A stretch of 64,000 bases of DNA from Pseudomonas sp. FP2309 (GCF_030687575.1 NZ_CP117439.1:2285501-2349500), one strand, 5' to 3'. Positions 1 to 12,900 are shown, counted from the stretch's first letter. Numbers and translations: made by a program. Notes: generated by a model not told the origin, from the letters alone.

Positions 1-1071
1 GCGCGCGACGAGGCCAGTGATATTCATATCGAGCCCTACGAAACCCATTCGGTGGTGCGCTACCGCGTCGACGGCACCTTGCGCGATGTGGTGTCGCCGC
101 GCAAGGCGCTGCACGGCGCGCTGGTGTCACGGATCAAGATCATGGCGCAGCTCGATATCGCCGAAAAACGCCTGCCTCAGGACGGGCGCATCGCCTTGCG
201 CGTGGCCGGGCGGCCGATTGATATTCGCGTGTCGACCGTGCCCACCGGGCATGGCGAGCGCGTGGTGATGCGTTTGCTCGACAAACAGGCCGGGCGCTTG
301 CAACTGGAGACCCTGGGCATGGCGCCGCAGTTGCTCGCACGCCTGGATACTCTGATCCGCCAGCCCCACGGCATTGTGCTGGTCACCGGGCCCACCGGCA
401 GCGGCAAGACCACCAGCCTGTACGCGGCCCTGGCGCGGCTGGATGCGAGTACCAGCAATATCCTCACGGTGGAGGACCCGGTGGAGTACGACCTGCCGGG
501 CATCAGCCAGATCCAGGTCAACGCCAGGATCGACATGACCTTCGGCCTGGCACTGCGGGCGATCCTGCGGCAGGACCCGGACATCATCATGATCGGTGAA
601 ATCCGTGACCTGGAGACCGCGCAGATCGCCGTGCAGGCCTCGCTCACCGGCCACCTGGTGCTCGCCACCCTGCACACCAACGACGCGGTGTCGGCGGTCA
701 ACCGCCTGATCGACATGGGCGTCGAACCGTTCCTGTTGGCTTCGTCGCTGTTGGGGGTGCTGGCGCAGCGCCTGGTGCGGCGCCTGTGCCCGCACTGCAA
801 GCAGGAAGACCCGGCCGCGCCCGGCACCTGGCGCCCGGTGGGCTGCGCACAGTGCAACCAGATCGGTTATAGCGGGCGTACCGGTATTCATGAATTGTTC
901 TGCGTCGACGACGACGTGCGCGGCCTGATCCACCAAGGCGCCGGCGAGCAGGAGTTGCGTGTGGCCGCGCGCCGTGCGGGGATGTTCAGCATGCGTGAAG
1001 ACGGCGAGCGCTGGGTGCGCAGCGGCGCCACCGCGCCCGAAGAAATTCTGCGCGTCACACGGGACGCCTGA
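1..1071 (+). CDS. gspE: Type II secretion ATPase GspE/HxcR (5' end outside window)
   Basis: Cytoplasmic hexameric ATPase that powers pseudopilus assembly in a type II secretion system. The frame is open from base 1, so the N-terminal part lies upstream; 356 residues are visible. Seen: Walker [10 protein letters not shown] (about visible residue 130), Asp box TVEDPVEYD, Walker B with [12 protein letters not shown], His box [13 protein letters not shown], and a C-terminal four-Cys zinc module (CPHC then CAQC). This set is diagnostic of the GspE/PilB family. Its stop overlaps the gspF start (TGATGA). Followed by a DING protein and a Pdt-type two-partner system, it corresponds in order to hxcR (PA0686) of the Hxc system of P. 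aeruginosa, which secretes LapA. The Hxc assignment is inferred from context. Confidence 0.95.
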   Translation, partial: ARDEASDIHIEPYETHSVVRYRVDGTLRDVVSPRKALHGALVSRIKIMAQLDIAEKRLPQDGRIALRVAGRPIDIRVSTVPTGHGERVVMRLLDKQAGRLQLETLGMAPQLLARLDTLIRQPHGIVLVTGPTGSGKTTSLYAALARLDASTSNILTVEDPVEYDLPGISQIQVNARIDMTFGLALRAILRQDPDIIMIGEIRDLETAQIAVQASLTGHLVLATLHTNDAVSAVNRLIDMGVEPFLLASSLLGVLAQRLVRRLCPHCKQEDPAAPGTWRPVGCAQCNQIGYSGRTGIHELFCVDDDVRGLIHQGAGEQELRVAARRAGMFSMREDGERWVRSGATAPEEILRVTRDA

Positions 1072-2282
1072 TGAATCGCTATCGCTATGAAGCCGCCGAT
1101 GCCAGCGGCAAGGTCGAGGCCGGGCATGTCGAGGCCGACAGCCAGAGCGGGGCGTTTGCGCTGCTGCGCAGCCGTGGCCTGACGGCGTTGCTCGTGCAGG
1201 TCGAGGTGGGGCAGCCAACGACGGCCGGTGGCAGCCTGTTCAGCGCCAAGCTGTCGGACAATGACCTGGCCTGGGCCACGCGCCAGCTGGCGAGCCTGCT
1301 CGGTGCGAGCCTGCCGTTGGAAGCAGCGCTGAGTGCCACGGTGGAGCAAGCGGAGAAAAAGCACATCGCCCAGACCCTCGCCGCCGTGCGCGCCGATGTA
1401 CGCGGCGGCATGCGCCTGGCGCAGGCGTTGGCCGCGCGACCGCGGGATTTTCCGTCGATCTACCGTGCGTTGATCGCGGCGGGAGAGGAGTCCGGTGACC
1501 TGGCCCAGGTGATGGAGCGCCTGGCCGACTACATCGAGGAGCGCAACAACCTGCGCGGCAAGATTCTCACCGCGTTTATCTACCCCGGCGTTGTGGGGCT
1601 GGTGTCCATCGGCATCGTGATTTTTTTGCTCAGCTACGTGGTGCCCCAAGTGGTCAGCGCGTTTTCCCAGGCGCGCCAGGACTTGCCGGGGCTGACCCTG
1701 GCGATGCTTAACGCCAGCGACTTTATCCGCGCCTGGGGCTGGCTGTGTTTTGCCGGCATCGTCGGTGGTTTCTGGAGCTGGCGCCTGTACCTGCGCAACC
1801 CTGTGGCGCGGTTGAATTGGCACAGCCGCGTGCTGCGCCTGCCGCTGATCGGGCGGTTTGTGCTGGGCCTGAACACCGCGCGGTTTGCCTCGACGTTGGC
1901 GATTCTCGGCGGTGCCGGCGTGCCGCTGTTGCGCGCTCTGGAGGCGGCACGTCAGACCCTGTCCAACGAGCGCCTGAGCCAGTGCGTCAACGATGCCACG
2001 GCCAAGGTGCGCGAAGGGGTCAACCTGGCGCCGGCGCTGGCGGTGGAAAATGTGTTCCCCCCGGTGCTGATCCACCTGATCGCCAGCGGCGAAAAGACCG
2101 GCTCGCTGCCACCGATGCTCGAACGTGCGGCGCAGACCCTGTCACGGGATATCGAACGCCGGGCGATGGGCATGACTGCGTTGCTGGAGCCGCTGATGAT
2201 CGTGGTGATGGGCGCGGTGGTGCTGGTGATTGTGATGGCGGTGCTGCTGCCGATCATCGAAATCAACCAGTTGGTCACCTAG
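1071..2282 (+). CDS. gspF: Type II secretion inner-membrane platform protein GspF/HxcS
   Basis: Polytopic inner-membrane platform protein of the type II secretion machine; it couples the GspE ATPase to the pseudopilus. The protein has 403 residues, the usual GspF length. It shows two repeated T2SSF domains (about 70-190 and 270-395), the motif GEESGDLAQVM in the first and SGEKTGSLPPML in the second, and hydrophobic segments near 165-190, 220-240 and 375-395. The start ATG overlaps the gspE stop, so the two are translationally coupled. It is the last secretion gene here, and the next gene begins a separate transcription unit 335 bases later. Confidence 0.95.
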   Translation: MNRYRYEAADASGKVEAGHVEADSQSGAFALLRSRGLTALLVQVEVGQPTTAGGSLFSAKLSDNDLAWATRQLASLLGASLPLEAALSATVEQAEKKHIAQTLAAVRADVRGGMRLAQALAARPRDFPSIYRALIAAGEESGDLAQVMERLADYIEERNNLRGKILTAFIYPGVVGLVSIGIVIFLLSYVVPQVVSAFSQARQDLPGLTLAMLNASDFIRAWGWLCFAGIVGGFWSWRLYLRNPVARLNWHSRVLRLPLIGRFVLGLNTARFASTLAILGGAGVPLLRALEAARQTLSNERLSQCVNDATAKVREGVNLAPALAVENVFPPVLIHLIASGEKTGSLPPMLERAAQTLSRDIERRAMGMTALLEPLMIVVMGAVVLVIVMAVLLPIIEINQLVT

Positions 2283-2617
2283 GTCAGCGGAGCGAACTCG
2301 GGTTCCTCATCCTGTCATGTTTCACCCGTTCGGCACGCCCCGCGCGGCCTCCAGCCCACGGTTGCGAAGGCGTACTGAAACGCCGCTGTCACGTGGGCCT
2401 AAAACGCTCAAAAGTATGACCAAAACACCCGAGAATCTTTTTAAAATCAAGCGCTTCCTCCCGAGGTTTTTTCCTATATCTGTCATCGGAAACTGCGAGT
2501 TTCGTTCCCATGGTTTTCACCCCCGGCCACCCCCGCATACCGGCTTGGGACCGAAGCCATGGCGTCATGCAAGAGCCCTCTACCCAAACGTACAAACACG
2601 ACGAAAGGAGATTCTTC
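2283..2617 (+). promoter_or_regulatory. Intergenic region before the DING gene with lone Pho-box half-sites
   Basis: No convincing gene in this 335-base stretch. It contains three copies of the PhoB half-site: CTGTCAT at 2312-2318, CTGTCAC at 2386-2392 and CTGTCAT at 2480-2486. None has a good second half at the standard 4-base spacing. An AT-richer patch at about 2415-2480 could hold the promoter. Known family fact: DING/LapA genes are phosphate-starvation induced. That this region carries the PhoB control is inference. A good ribosome-binding site (GAAAGGAG, 2603-2610) serves the next gene. Confidence 0.4.
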
Positions 2618-3799
2618 ATGTTTAAGCGCAACGTTCTCGCGGTATCCATGACCCTCGCTGCACTGTGCTCGGCCCAGGCTGCAATGGCTGACATCAACGG
2701 TGGTGGTGCAACCCTGCCACAAGCGCTGTACCAGACTTCCGGCGTGCTGACTGCCGGTTTTGCCCCGTACATCGGCGTGGGCAGCGGTAACGGCAAGGCC
2801 GCCTTCCTGAACAACGACTACACCAAGTTCCAGGCCGGCGTGACGAACAAGAACGTGCACTGGGCGGGCAGCGACTCCAAGCTGAGCGCCACTGAGCTGT
2901 CGACCTACGCGTCTGCCAAGCAACCGACCTGGGGCAAGTTGATCCAGGTGCCGTCGGTGGGTACTGCGGTCGCTATTCCCTTCAACAAAAGCGGCACCGC
3001 AGCGGTTGACCTGAGCGTCAGCGAGCTGTGCGGTGTGTTCTCGGGGCGTATCACTGACTGGAGCGGTATTTCCGGTTCCGGCCGTACCGGCGCGATCACC
3101 GTGGTCTACCGTAGCGAAAGCAGTGGCACCACCGAGTTGTTCACCCGTTTCCTCAACGCCAAGTGTGCTGAAACCGGCACCTTCAATATCTCCACCACGT
3201 TCGGCACCAGCTACACCGGTGGTTTGCCTGCCGGCGCCGTTTCTGCCGCCGGCAGCCAAGGTGTGATGACCGCATTGGCCGGCGCCGACGGTGGTATCAC
3301 CTACATGAGCCCTGATTTCGCGGCCCCAACCCTGGCCGGTCTGGACGACGCGACCAAAGTGGCACGTGTCGGCAAGGACGTCGCGACCAACACTGCGGGC
3401 GTTTCGCCTGCCGCCGCTAACGTCTCCGCTGCCATCAACGCCGTACCCGTGCCGGCCTCCACCGAGCGTGGCAACCCGGACGCCTGGGTTCCAGTGTTCG
3501 GTAAAGCCAACACCGCCGGCGTGCAGCCTTACCCTACCTCGGGCTACCCGATCCTGGGCTTCACCAACCTGATCTTCAGCCAGTGCTACGCCGATGCCAC
3601 CCAGACCAGCCAAGTGCGTGATTTCTTCGCCAAGCACTACGGCGCCTCCAACAACAACGATGCAGCCATCACCGCCAACGCTTTCGTGCCGCTGCCAACC
3701 GCTTGGAAAGCCACCGTTCGCGCCAGCTTCCTGACCGCGAGCAACGCCCTGAGCATCGGCAACACCAACGTCTGCAACGGTATCGGTCGTCCGCTGTAA
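2618..3799 (+). CDS. lapA: DING family phosphate-binding protein / low-molecular-weight alkaline phosphatase (LapA-like)
   Basis: Periplasmic or secreted protein of the PstS-like DING family, 393 residues. The start is set by GAAAGGAG seven bases upstream of ATG at 2618. A signal peptide of about 24 residues ends in AMA, and the predicted mature protein begins DINGGGATLPQ, the motif that names the family. Other PstS-fold signatures are WAGSDSKLS, YRSESSGTTELF and the GYPILGF segment near the C-terminus. In P. aeruginosa the equivalent gene (PA0688) directly follows hxcR-hxcS and its product is exported by Hxc. The same neighbours here suggest it is the substrate of the type II system. Only one copy is present, whereas P. 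aeruginosa has a tandem paralog. Confidence 0.93.
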   Translation: MFKRNVLAVSMTLAALCSAQAAMADINGGGATLPQALYQTSGVLTAGFAPYIGVGSGNGKAAFLNNDYTKFQAGVTNKNVHWAGSDSKLSATELSTYASAKQPTWGKLIQVPSVGTAVAIPFNKSGTAAVDLSVSELCGVFSGRITDWSGISGSGRTGAITVVYRSESSGTTELFTRFLNAKCAETGTFNISTTFGTSYTGGLPAGAVSAAGSQGVMTALAGADGGITYMSPDFAAPTLAGLDDATKVARVGKDVATNTAGVSPAAANVSAAINAVPVPASTERGNPDAWVPVFGKANTAGVQPYPTSGYPILGFTNLIFSQCYADATQTSQVRDFFAKHYGASNNNDAAITANAFVPLPTAWKATVRASFLTASNALSIGNTNVCNGIGRPL

Positions 3800-3830
3800 C
3801 CCTCGCTTTCAACGACCTGCACCACCTGAT

Positions 3831-3860
3831 CAGCAACGGCCTGCGCCGTTGCTGATTTTT
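3831..3860 (+). terminator. Intrinsic terminator after the DING gene
   Basis: A perfect 10-bp stem (CAGCAACGGC / GCCGTTGCTG) with loop CTGC is followed by ATTTTTT. It lies 31 bases after the DING stop codon and separates lapA from the TpsA gene. Confidence 0.93.
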
Positions 3861-3891
3861 TGCGTGGGTGCCCGCCGTTACCAGCCCTATG

Positions 3892-3915
3892 TGAACTTTG
3901 CATGACATAAGTTCA
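3892..3915. promoter_or_regulatory. Inverted repeat upstream of tpsA, copy 1
   Basis: TGAACTT-N10-AAGTTCA, a perfect 7-bp inverted repeat 82 bases before the tpsA start. An element matching 20 of 24 bases lies at 16386-16409, before the phdA-pdtB operon. Read on the minus strand it also fits a degenerate 7-4-7 Pho box (ATGTCAT-N4-AGTTCAC). A shared CCCGTCTC follows downstream (3918-3925) and could be an ECF-sigma -10. Known: the P. aeruginosa Pdt locus is controlled by sigma-VreI and PhoB. Assignment to either factor here is inference. Confidence 0.6.
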
Positions 3916-3997
3916 GTCCCGTCTCCCGCCAACCGCCTAACCCTCATACGTGAGCCTGTCTTGCTCCCTGCGTGATAACAAAGAAGGAAGATTCCCG

Positions 3998-6900
3998 ATG
4001 GTCCGCTGCAAATCACCGGTCAACCTGAAAGCCCAAGAAACCGTGCTGCGCCTCAAGCCATTGGCCCAGGCCATTGCCTTGTTGATGGTGGCGGGCAATG
4101 CCCATGCGGCCACGGCGTTCAGTTCCAGTTGGTTTGCCGACAAAGGTGCGACGCAAGCGGCGACGGCGGCGCGCATCAGTGCCGGGCAGGTGCCGGGAAT
4201 TCCTTCGCTGAACCAGCAGGCGCGGGTCAACCAGCAGTTGGCGCGTTCCATCAGCACCTTGAACACCAGCGTCGCGGCGATTGCGGCGCAGCAGGCCGCG
4301 CAAGCGGCGGGGCGTCAGGCGGCGTTCGGCCAGGTCTCGACGATTTCCGATGGCCTCGGCAAAGGTGGCCTGCAGGTGGATAACAGCCTCACCCAGGGCT
4401 GGACCAACGCCAAGGCCCCGACCCAAAGCCAGTCCGGCGGCAAGACCACGGTGAGTATCGAGCAAACCGCCGACAAGGCCATCCTCAATTGGGAGACCTT
4501 TAACGTCGGGCGCAACACCTCCGTGGATTTCCAGCAGCAGTCCAGTTGGGCCGTGCTTAACCGCGTCAACGACCCCGATGCGCGGCCCAGTGAGATCCAG
4601 GGCCAGATCAATGGCGCCGGCACGGTGATGATCATGAACCGCAACGGCGTGGTTTTCGGCGGCACCAGCCAAGTCAACGTGCGCAACCTGGTGGCCGCCG
4701 CAGCGAACATGACCGATGAGCAGTTCACCCAGCGCGGTCTCTATGTGGATGGCACCGGCACCCAGCCGACCTTCACCGATGCGGCGGGCAAGGTCCAGGT
4801 GCAGCGCGGCGCGCTGATCCAGACTCACAACCCGGCCACGTCCACCGATGCAGGTGGCTACGCCTTGTTGCTCGGTTCGGAAGTGGACAACGCCGGTACG
4901 ATCATCACCGCCAAGGGCCAGACCACCCTGGCGGCCGGTGACAGTTTTTACATCCGCAAGGGCGTGAGCACGTCCGGCAATGACCGCTCCACCACGCGTG
5001 GCAACGAAGTGGCGACCAGCCTCAAACCCGGCAGCAGCGCCGGCAAGGTCAGCAACAATGGCCTGATCATGGCCGCCACCGGGGACATCACCCTGACCGG
5101 GCACCAGGTGCAGCAAAATGGCGTGGCCCTGGCCAGCACCTCGGTGGACACCCGTGGCACGATTCACCTGCTCAACTCCGCCACCGACACCACCGGCAGT
5201 GTGACCCTGGGCGAGGGCAGCACCACCGCGATCCTGTTGGACAGCAGTGGCAGCACCGCGCTGAACAGCCAGCAAAGCAATGGCCTGGTCAACCTCGACG
5301 GTATGCCGGCCAATCAGGCGACCGGGCGTTTCAATAACCTCAGCACGGTGGCCGACCGTACCGATCAGTCGCGCATCGAAATCGTCAGCGGCGGCACCGT
5401 GGATTTCCAGAAAGGCTCGATCACCCTGGCCACCGGCGGGCAGGTCGCGGTCAGTGCCGCCGGGCGCAGCCTGTTACGCGATGGGGCGCTGATCGACGTG
5501 TCCGGCGCGGTGGGCGTCAAGGTGTCGATGGAATCCAACAACATCAAGATCAACGTGCAGGGCAACGAGCAGCGCGACGCGCCGGTCAACCGTGAAGACG
5601 GGAAGCTGATCAACAACGATGTGTGGGTCGACCTGCGCGATCTGGTGTTTGTGCCCGCAGGCACCAACGGCTATGCAACGGATCGCTGGTACACCGCCGG
5701 CGGTTTGCTGGAAGTCGGCGGTTACCTTGGCACGCAAGGCCACTCGGTGGGCGAGTGGATGGCCCAGGGCGGCACCGTGACCTTTACCGGCAAGGAGGTG
5801 GTGACCCAGAAGGGCGCGCAGATCAACCTGTCGGGCGGCACCGTGGACGTGCAGGACGGTTATATCCAGCAGACCTGGCTCAAGGGTCCGGATGGGCGTT
5901 TGTATGAGCTGTCCAACGCGCCGGGGGACATTCTCTATTCCGGGTTCTACAAGGGCTATGAAGACACCAGCAAGCGCTGGGGCCAGACCGATTACTACTA
6001 CAACCCGATGATTGCCAGGCAACGCCGTTTCGAGAGCGGGTACACCGTGGGCCGCGATGCCGGCAAGCTGGTGGTCGGCACCACCAGCGCGGTGCTCGAA
6101 GGGCAGGTGGTCAGTGATGTGTTCCAGGGCGATCGCCAGACCCAGGCACCGAATATCAACCTCGACGGTTATCAGCAGTCGCAGAAGGCCATGGCCCAGC
6201 GCGCGCAGTTGATCATTGGTGGCTACACGCCGGTCTACAACAAGAGCACCGGCACCCTGCGTTATGCGTTGACCGGCATTGCCGATGAGGTGCTGATTGA
6301 CCGCAACACGCAGAAAATCGCCGACGGACTGGACCTCACCACCGCGCTGCCAGCGGATCGCCAGGGCAAGATGGTGCTCGACAGTGATCAGCTCAATGGC
6401 TATCAACTGGGCGCGATCAAAGTCGGCGTCACCAATCAGATCAAAGCCGGTGTCACGCAGCAGATCACCGTCAAGGGCGCGCTCAATGTGGCGGATGGCG
6501 GCGAGATCACCCTGTTCGGGCCAGTGGTCAACCTCAACGCCAACCTCACCGCCCATGGCGGCAGCATCAATGCGGGCAACATCCTCAATCAGGTCAATCT
6601 CAATGCCGGTAATGCGCTCGACGATGTGATCCTCGCGGGCAGCGGGCGGGTCGATGTGGCGGCGGGCGTCAAGCTCGATGCCAGCGGGCGTTGGAACAAC
6701 CTGGCGCTGGACCCGAACACCCGTGAAGGTCTGGCGTATGTGAACGGTGGCAAGGTCTCGCTGCGCAGTACCGGTACGCTTGATCTGGCGACCGGCAGCC
6801 TGGTGGATACGTCCTCCGCAGGCACGCTCGGCGTTGACGGTAAGCTCAGCGGCGGCAAGGGCGGCGACGTGACGCTGGGGGCGCTTGGGGCCTTGGCGCT

Positions 6901-9900
6901 GGGCGGCGACATTCGCGGTTATGGCGTCAACGGCGGCGGCACGCTGGCGTTGCAGGGGCGCAAGGTGCAGATCGGCGACAGCGCCAATGCACCCGATATC
7001 GACACGCTGCAATTGACTGGCGGCTTCTTTAACAAGGGTTTCTCGGCCTACGACATCACCGGCAACGAGGGACTGCTCGTCACCGACGGTACCCAAGTCG
7101 ATGTGAATGTGCCGGTCTACCGTTTGGGCGAGCAGACAGCGATGACGCCAAGTGGCAGCGACCCGGCCACGGCTCTGGAGCGTTGGACGCCGACGCTCTA
7201 CCAGGAAAACCCGACCCAGGGCGTTCTGACCCAGCGCCGGGGTGCCAGCCTGACGCTGACGGCCGGCTCCAAGGATTCCACCGCCGCAGAACTGGCGACC
7301 ACCGCCCTGACGGTAGGCCGGGGGGCAGTGATTAATGTCGACCCCGGCCAGGGCATCAATTTGCGTAGCATCGGCCAGTTGACCCTCAATGGCAGCCTGA
7401 ATGCCTGGGGCGGCAGTGTCAGCCTGGGCGGTTTGAGTGTCTCGCCAAAGACCTGGGAACCGTCGATTGCCGCGGGTCACGACCGCTCGATCCGGGTGGG
7501 CGAAGAGGCGTTGATCGACGTTGCAGCGCGAGCGGTCACGGCGGTGAGCAGCCGGGGCAACGTGTACGGCCAGGTCCTCAATGGCGGCAAGATCAGCATC
7601 GGCGGCGATATCAACCTGACCACCGGGATTGCCAGTGCCGGCGATGTGTTTGTGGTGGTCCGTGAGGGCGCGCGGCTGGACGCCTCCGGTGCCCAGGCGG
7701 TGCTCGACGTGCCCGGTCAGGGTCGCGTGCCGGTGGCCAGCAATGGCGGCAGTATCAGCTTTGCGTCGAACAACGGCCTGTACCTGGACGGCAGCTTCGT
7801 TGCCCGCGCGGGCGGGGCGGGTGCGGCGGGCGGCAGTTTGGCGCTTGCGCTGGAAAGCCCGTATTACCTCAAGGCCGGCGTCAATGACCGGGTGCTCAAC
7901 GTGCGTGAACTGGTGCTCAGCCAGACCCATCAAACCAGCCCGAACGCCAGCCTGGAATACGGCCATGGCCGCCTCGGGGTGGACCAGGTCACCGCCGGCG
8001 GTTTCGACAACCTGGCGCTGCTCAGCAACGGCTTGCTGAGTTTCGACGGCGATGTGTCGTTGAGCATGGGCCAGAGCCTGCGCCTCTACGGTGGCAGCTA
8101 TAACCTCAGTGAAACCGCCGCGGCCAGTTCACGGGTCAACCTGTCGGCCCCGTACCTGCTGCTGGCCGGCCTGCTCGCGCCCGCAGAAACCGGCAAGGAG
8201 GCCTACACCCGCGCGGTGCCGGTGTTGCCCAATCCCTCGGTGCTGGCCACCACGGCGCAGTTCAACGCCAACGCCAACCTGATCGAGGTGCGTGGCAATG
8301 TGGTGTTCGGCAACAAAAGCTATCTGTTGCGGCCCGACAACAGCCGGGCCAGCCTTGAGCGGCGTGGGTTTGATGAGGTGCAACTGACCAGCCAGGGCGA
8401 CTTGCGCTTCCTGGCGGGGGCGGGGGCAGATGTGATTGCCCAGGGCATCAGCACGCAGTTAGTGACCGGTGGTGACCTGACCCTGCGCGCGGCGCAGTTG
8501 TATCCGGCGACTGAAGTCGGCGCCCGGGTACTGGCGGGCTATGTGAATAATGCTGCCAGCAATGGCACAGGCTTCAATTACGATCCGACACGCACCCTGA
8601 CCATCGCACGCACCGCCAACAGCAATGCCGCCATGCCTTACTCGGTCTTTGGTCGTCTGCAATTGGGCGGGCCTACCATCAAGCAGGACGGGGTGGTGCG
8701 TGCGCCCCTGGGGCTGATCGAGATCGGCAACCTGGGTTCTACAAACGTGCAACTGCTGCCGGGCAGCCTCACGTCGGTGAGTGGCAAGGGCCTGGTATTG
8801 CCTTACGGCGGTACCGTGGATGGCCAGATCTACAAGTACAACGGCAAGACCGTAACGTTCATAGGCCAAGGTGGCGGCAACGGTGCAGGCAGTCTGAACG
8901 TCGGGGTGATTCTGGGGGGCCAGACGGTGGCGGTGCTGCCACAGGCGACGTTGGATCTGTCCGGCGGTGGCGAACTGCTCGGCGCCGGCTTTATTTCCGG
9001 GCGCGGGGGGTCTACGGATGCACGTTACAACCCACTGGTACAGTTCGGTGCGAACGGCGGGTTTGTACTGCCGGGTCTGAGTACCAACCCGATCTATGCA
9101 ATTGTGCCGGGCGTGCAACCGGGTTATGCCCCGGTGGCGCCGGAAGGTGGCGCGGTCGATCCGTTGATCGGCCAGCAGATCACAATCGGCTCCGGCGTGC
9201 CGGGCCTGGCGGCCGGCACCTATACGCTGATGCCGTCCACCTATGCATTGATGCCGGGGGCTTTCCGGCTGGAGATCAACGGCCTGGCCGGTATGGGCGC
9301 CGACGGTGCGACCCAGGCGTTGCGCAATGGCTCATGGGCCACGGCAGGGCGCTTGTCCATCGCCAATACCGGTATCAGCAACAGTGCGCCCAGCCAGGTG
9401 ATTCTCACGTCGGCCGATAGGTTGCGTCGTTACTCTCAATACAACGAGACCGGCTATTCACCCTTCGCCGTGGCCGATGCCACCCGGCTTGGTGTCCCTC
9501 GGGCACTGCTGCCGGTGGATGCCAAGACCCTGCAACTGGCCCTGCGGCCAGGCGCAGGTGCGGATGCCTTTTCGTTCCAGGGCATCGGCCGCTTCGAGGC
9601 CGCTGCTGGCGGTTACGGCGGGACCGTATCGCTGATAAACGGAGAAAAAACCGACATCGAAATTGTCGCGGCAGGCAACGCGGCTACCGCCAATTTCAAA
9701 GGCATTACGGTGGATGCGGACAGCCTGAACGCAATGGGCGCGGCTCGCCTGCTGATCGGTGGAATGACCTATGTCACGTACGGCCAGGGCGGCAACTACA
9801 TCAACCTCCCCAGCAACGTCACCAGCTCCATCATCCTGCGCGACGGCGCGAACCTGGCGGCGCCGGAGGTACTACTGGCGACCGTCACCGGGAAAATTAC

Positions 9901-12900
9901 GCTCGAACAAGGCGCCTCGATCAACACGATAGGCCAGGGCAAGGCCAGCTACGACGCACGTGACGGCTTTATCTACAACCTGAGCAATGTGCTGGCGGTG
10001 TCCAACGGTTTGCTCAATGTCATCGCCGCTCCGTCGCCGGGTGGAGTCCCCAGCAAGGGCATTCAGTTAGGCGTATGCGCGAACGCATCCTGCAGTGGGC
10101 AGACGGCCCTGTATTCCGAGGGCAGCATCGTTACCGTCACCGACAGCACCCTGCAGATGGGCGACGAGGTACGTTATGGCACCCGTCACCTGAACCTGGG
10201 CGTGTCCAGCATCAACGTCGGCAGCCCCGAAGCCCTGGCCGCTGCAGCCGCCAACAATCGCCTGCCGGTGGGCATGACCCTCAACCAGCAAGTGCTGGAA
10301 CGCCTGCTGCGCGGCGACAGCCAATTCGGCGCCCCGGCGCTGGAAACCCTGCAACTGTCGGCGCGTGACAGCTTCAACTTCTACGGCACCAGCACCCTGG
10401 ACACTTACGACGCGGTGACCGGCAAGTCATTGCTGAGCAACCTGATGCTGTCCACGCCGGCGATCTACGGCGCTGGCGGCTTGAACGACGTGGCGACTAT
10501 CCACACCGCCAACCTGATCTGGCAAGGTGCCGAGGCAGCTCCTGTGGCGGCGGTGACCGGTGGTGCCGGCAGCGGCAGCGGGCGCCTGGATATCAATGCC
10601 GAACGTATCGAATTCGGCTACGGCGACTTTGCCCAGCCGAGCACCACCAAGACCTTCGACCGCCTGGCCCTGGGCTTTGCCAACGTCAATCTTAATGCCA
10701 GTGAGCGCATCACCGCCAACCACAAGGGCAGCCTGTCGGTGTACCAGAGCCAGGGTGCATTTGATGCGATCAAGGGCTTTGCCTACAGCGGCGGCAACCT
10801 GAATATCCTCACGCCGCTGATGACCGGTGAGGCCGGTTCGGTCAACCGTATTACCGCCGGTGGCGCGATTGATGTCAGCGCCTCGGCTGGCGCAGCAGGC
10901 AAGGTGGACGGCATCGGCGGCGAATTGTCGTTGCAAGGCGATAGCTTGCGCCTGGCCACTGCCGTGGTGCTGCCCAGCGGCAAGGTGACCTTGGGCGCGC
11001 GGGGCGACGTGGTGTTGACCGATGCCGCCTCGATCGATGTGTCCGGCCGGGCCATTGCCTTCAATGACGTGACCAAATACAGCGCCGGCGGCGAGGTGTT
11101 GCTGGAAAGCCGTGCGGGCAATGTGCAGCAGGCCGCCGGATCGACCATCGACCTGTCGGCGCAGCACAACCAGGCGGGCACGTTGCGCGCAGTGGCGGTG
11201 GCCGGCGCAGCGGGGATCGTCGACCTGGCGGGCAAGATCACCGCCGGCAGCAGCGGTGGCTACGATGCCGGTGGCACCCTGGTGCCGTACCTCGCCGGCG
11301 CGGTGGAAATCCAGGCCCAACGCCTGGGCGGCAATGGCACCCTCAGCGACCAGTTCGCCGCGCTCAACCAGCGCCTCAACCAGGGCCAGGTCTACGGTGC
11401 GCGCAGCTTCCAGCTCAAGCAGGGCGACCTGACCATCGGCAGCGACGTCAAGGCCAGCAGCGTCAACGTCTCGATCGACAATGGCAGCCTGCGCGTGACC
11501 GGCCTGGTGGATGCCAGCGGCGAGCGCGTGGGAAGCATCAACCTGGCCGCAAAAAATGGCCTGACCCTCGACGGCAGCGCCGTGCTGGACGCCCATGGCA
11601 CACAATTACGCGTGGACAGTTACGGCAAGATCATCGATTCGCCTAACCGCGCCACCGTGGTCCTTAGTTCTGGCCAGGGCCAGTTGACCCTGGCCACTGG
11701 CGCGCGCATCGACCTGCGCCATGGCACCGAGGCCGCGACCGGCAACGACGGGCGCAACCGTGGCACGCTGGAACTCAACGCGCCGCGCGTGGGTGGCAAT
11801 GACATCGCCATCGACGCCCGTGGGCCGTTGACTATCCAGGGCGCGCGTTCGATTGCCCTCAACGGCATGAGAACCTACGACGATGCCCCGACCAAAACCG
11901 ATGAAACGCCGGATGGGCGCCCGTACCAAGTGATTGATCAGGACTACCTCAATGGCGTCAATGACGCGAATACGACATTCATCGATGCCGCGCGCGTTAA
12001 CAGCAACTTGCTGCAGAAGCTCGCCGGCTTGAACAACGCGACCTACGGCGACGTGTTCCACCTGCGCCCCGGTGTAGAAATCATCAGTAAAACCCCGGAC
12101 GGTGATCTGGTCGTGCAGGGCGATCTGGACCTCTCCAGCTATCGCTACGCCAGCCTTAAATCAACGGCCAAGACCGAGTCCGGCAGCCTGACCCTGCGCG
12201 CCGGCGGCGACCTGAATATCTACGGCAGCATCAACGATGGCTTTGCCGCGCCACCGCCCACCGACGATGACAGTGGCTGGGTGCTGCGCGCCGGTATCGA
12301 CCACACCGGCGGCACTGTGGTGGTACCGGGCAGCGGCGTGACCCTGGATGTGGGCACCGTGTTCCCTGCGGGCGCTGCGCTTAATTTCGATGTACTGACC
12401 AACCCCCTGTTTCTGCCGGCGGGCACCCGCTTGCCCGTGGCGGCCAAGCTGACTCAACCGTTGGTACTCCCGGCGGGTACGGTGTTGGCGGCGGCTGTTC
12501 GGGATGCCTCGGGCACTGTGCTGTTCGCGGCGGGCACGTTGCTGACTCAGAGCCAGACCCTCGCCAGTGGCAGTGTCCTGGAGGCCGGCAGCCTGTTGGG
12601 CACTTCAGCCAGTGTCGACAGCCTGATCTGGCCCAAGGGCGTGCCACTGGCCACCAAGGTGACCCTGACCGCCAGCAAAGTGCTGCCCCGTGGCGCCCTG
12701 TTGCCGTCTGGGACAGACGTGAAGCTGCCGGGCGGCGTGGAGTCGGTGACGTTGCGTGACACCGGCCATCCTGGCAAAAACTGGGCCATTGCTCCCATGC
12801 TGGAGGAGGGCTCGCAGTCGTGGTCGATTCGCCTGGTTGCGGGGGCCGACACCGAGGCAGCCGACAGTCGCCTGCTGCAACCGCATCCGGTAAGCGGCAA

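Noticed and set aside
2312..2497. Complete Pho box upstream of the DING gene
   Set aside because: Three CTGTCA[T/C] half-sites exist but none has a second half at the standard 4-base spacing, so only half-sites are reported.
5474..7966. Long minus-strand open frame opposite tpsA (about 830 codons)
   Set aside because: Same antisense artefact; no ribosome-binding site or recognisable motif.
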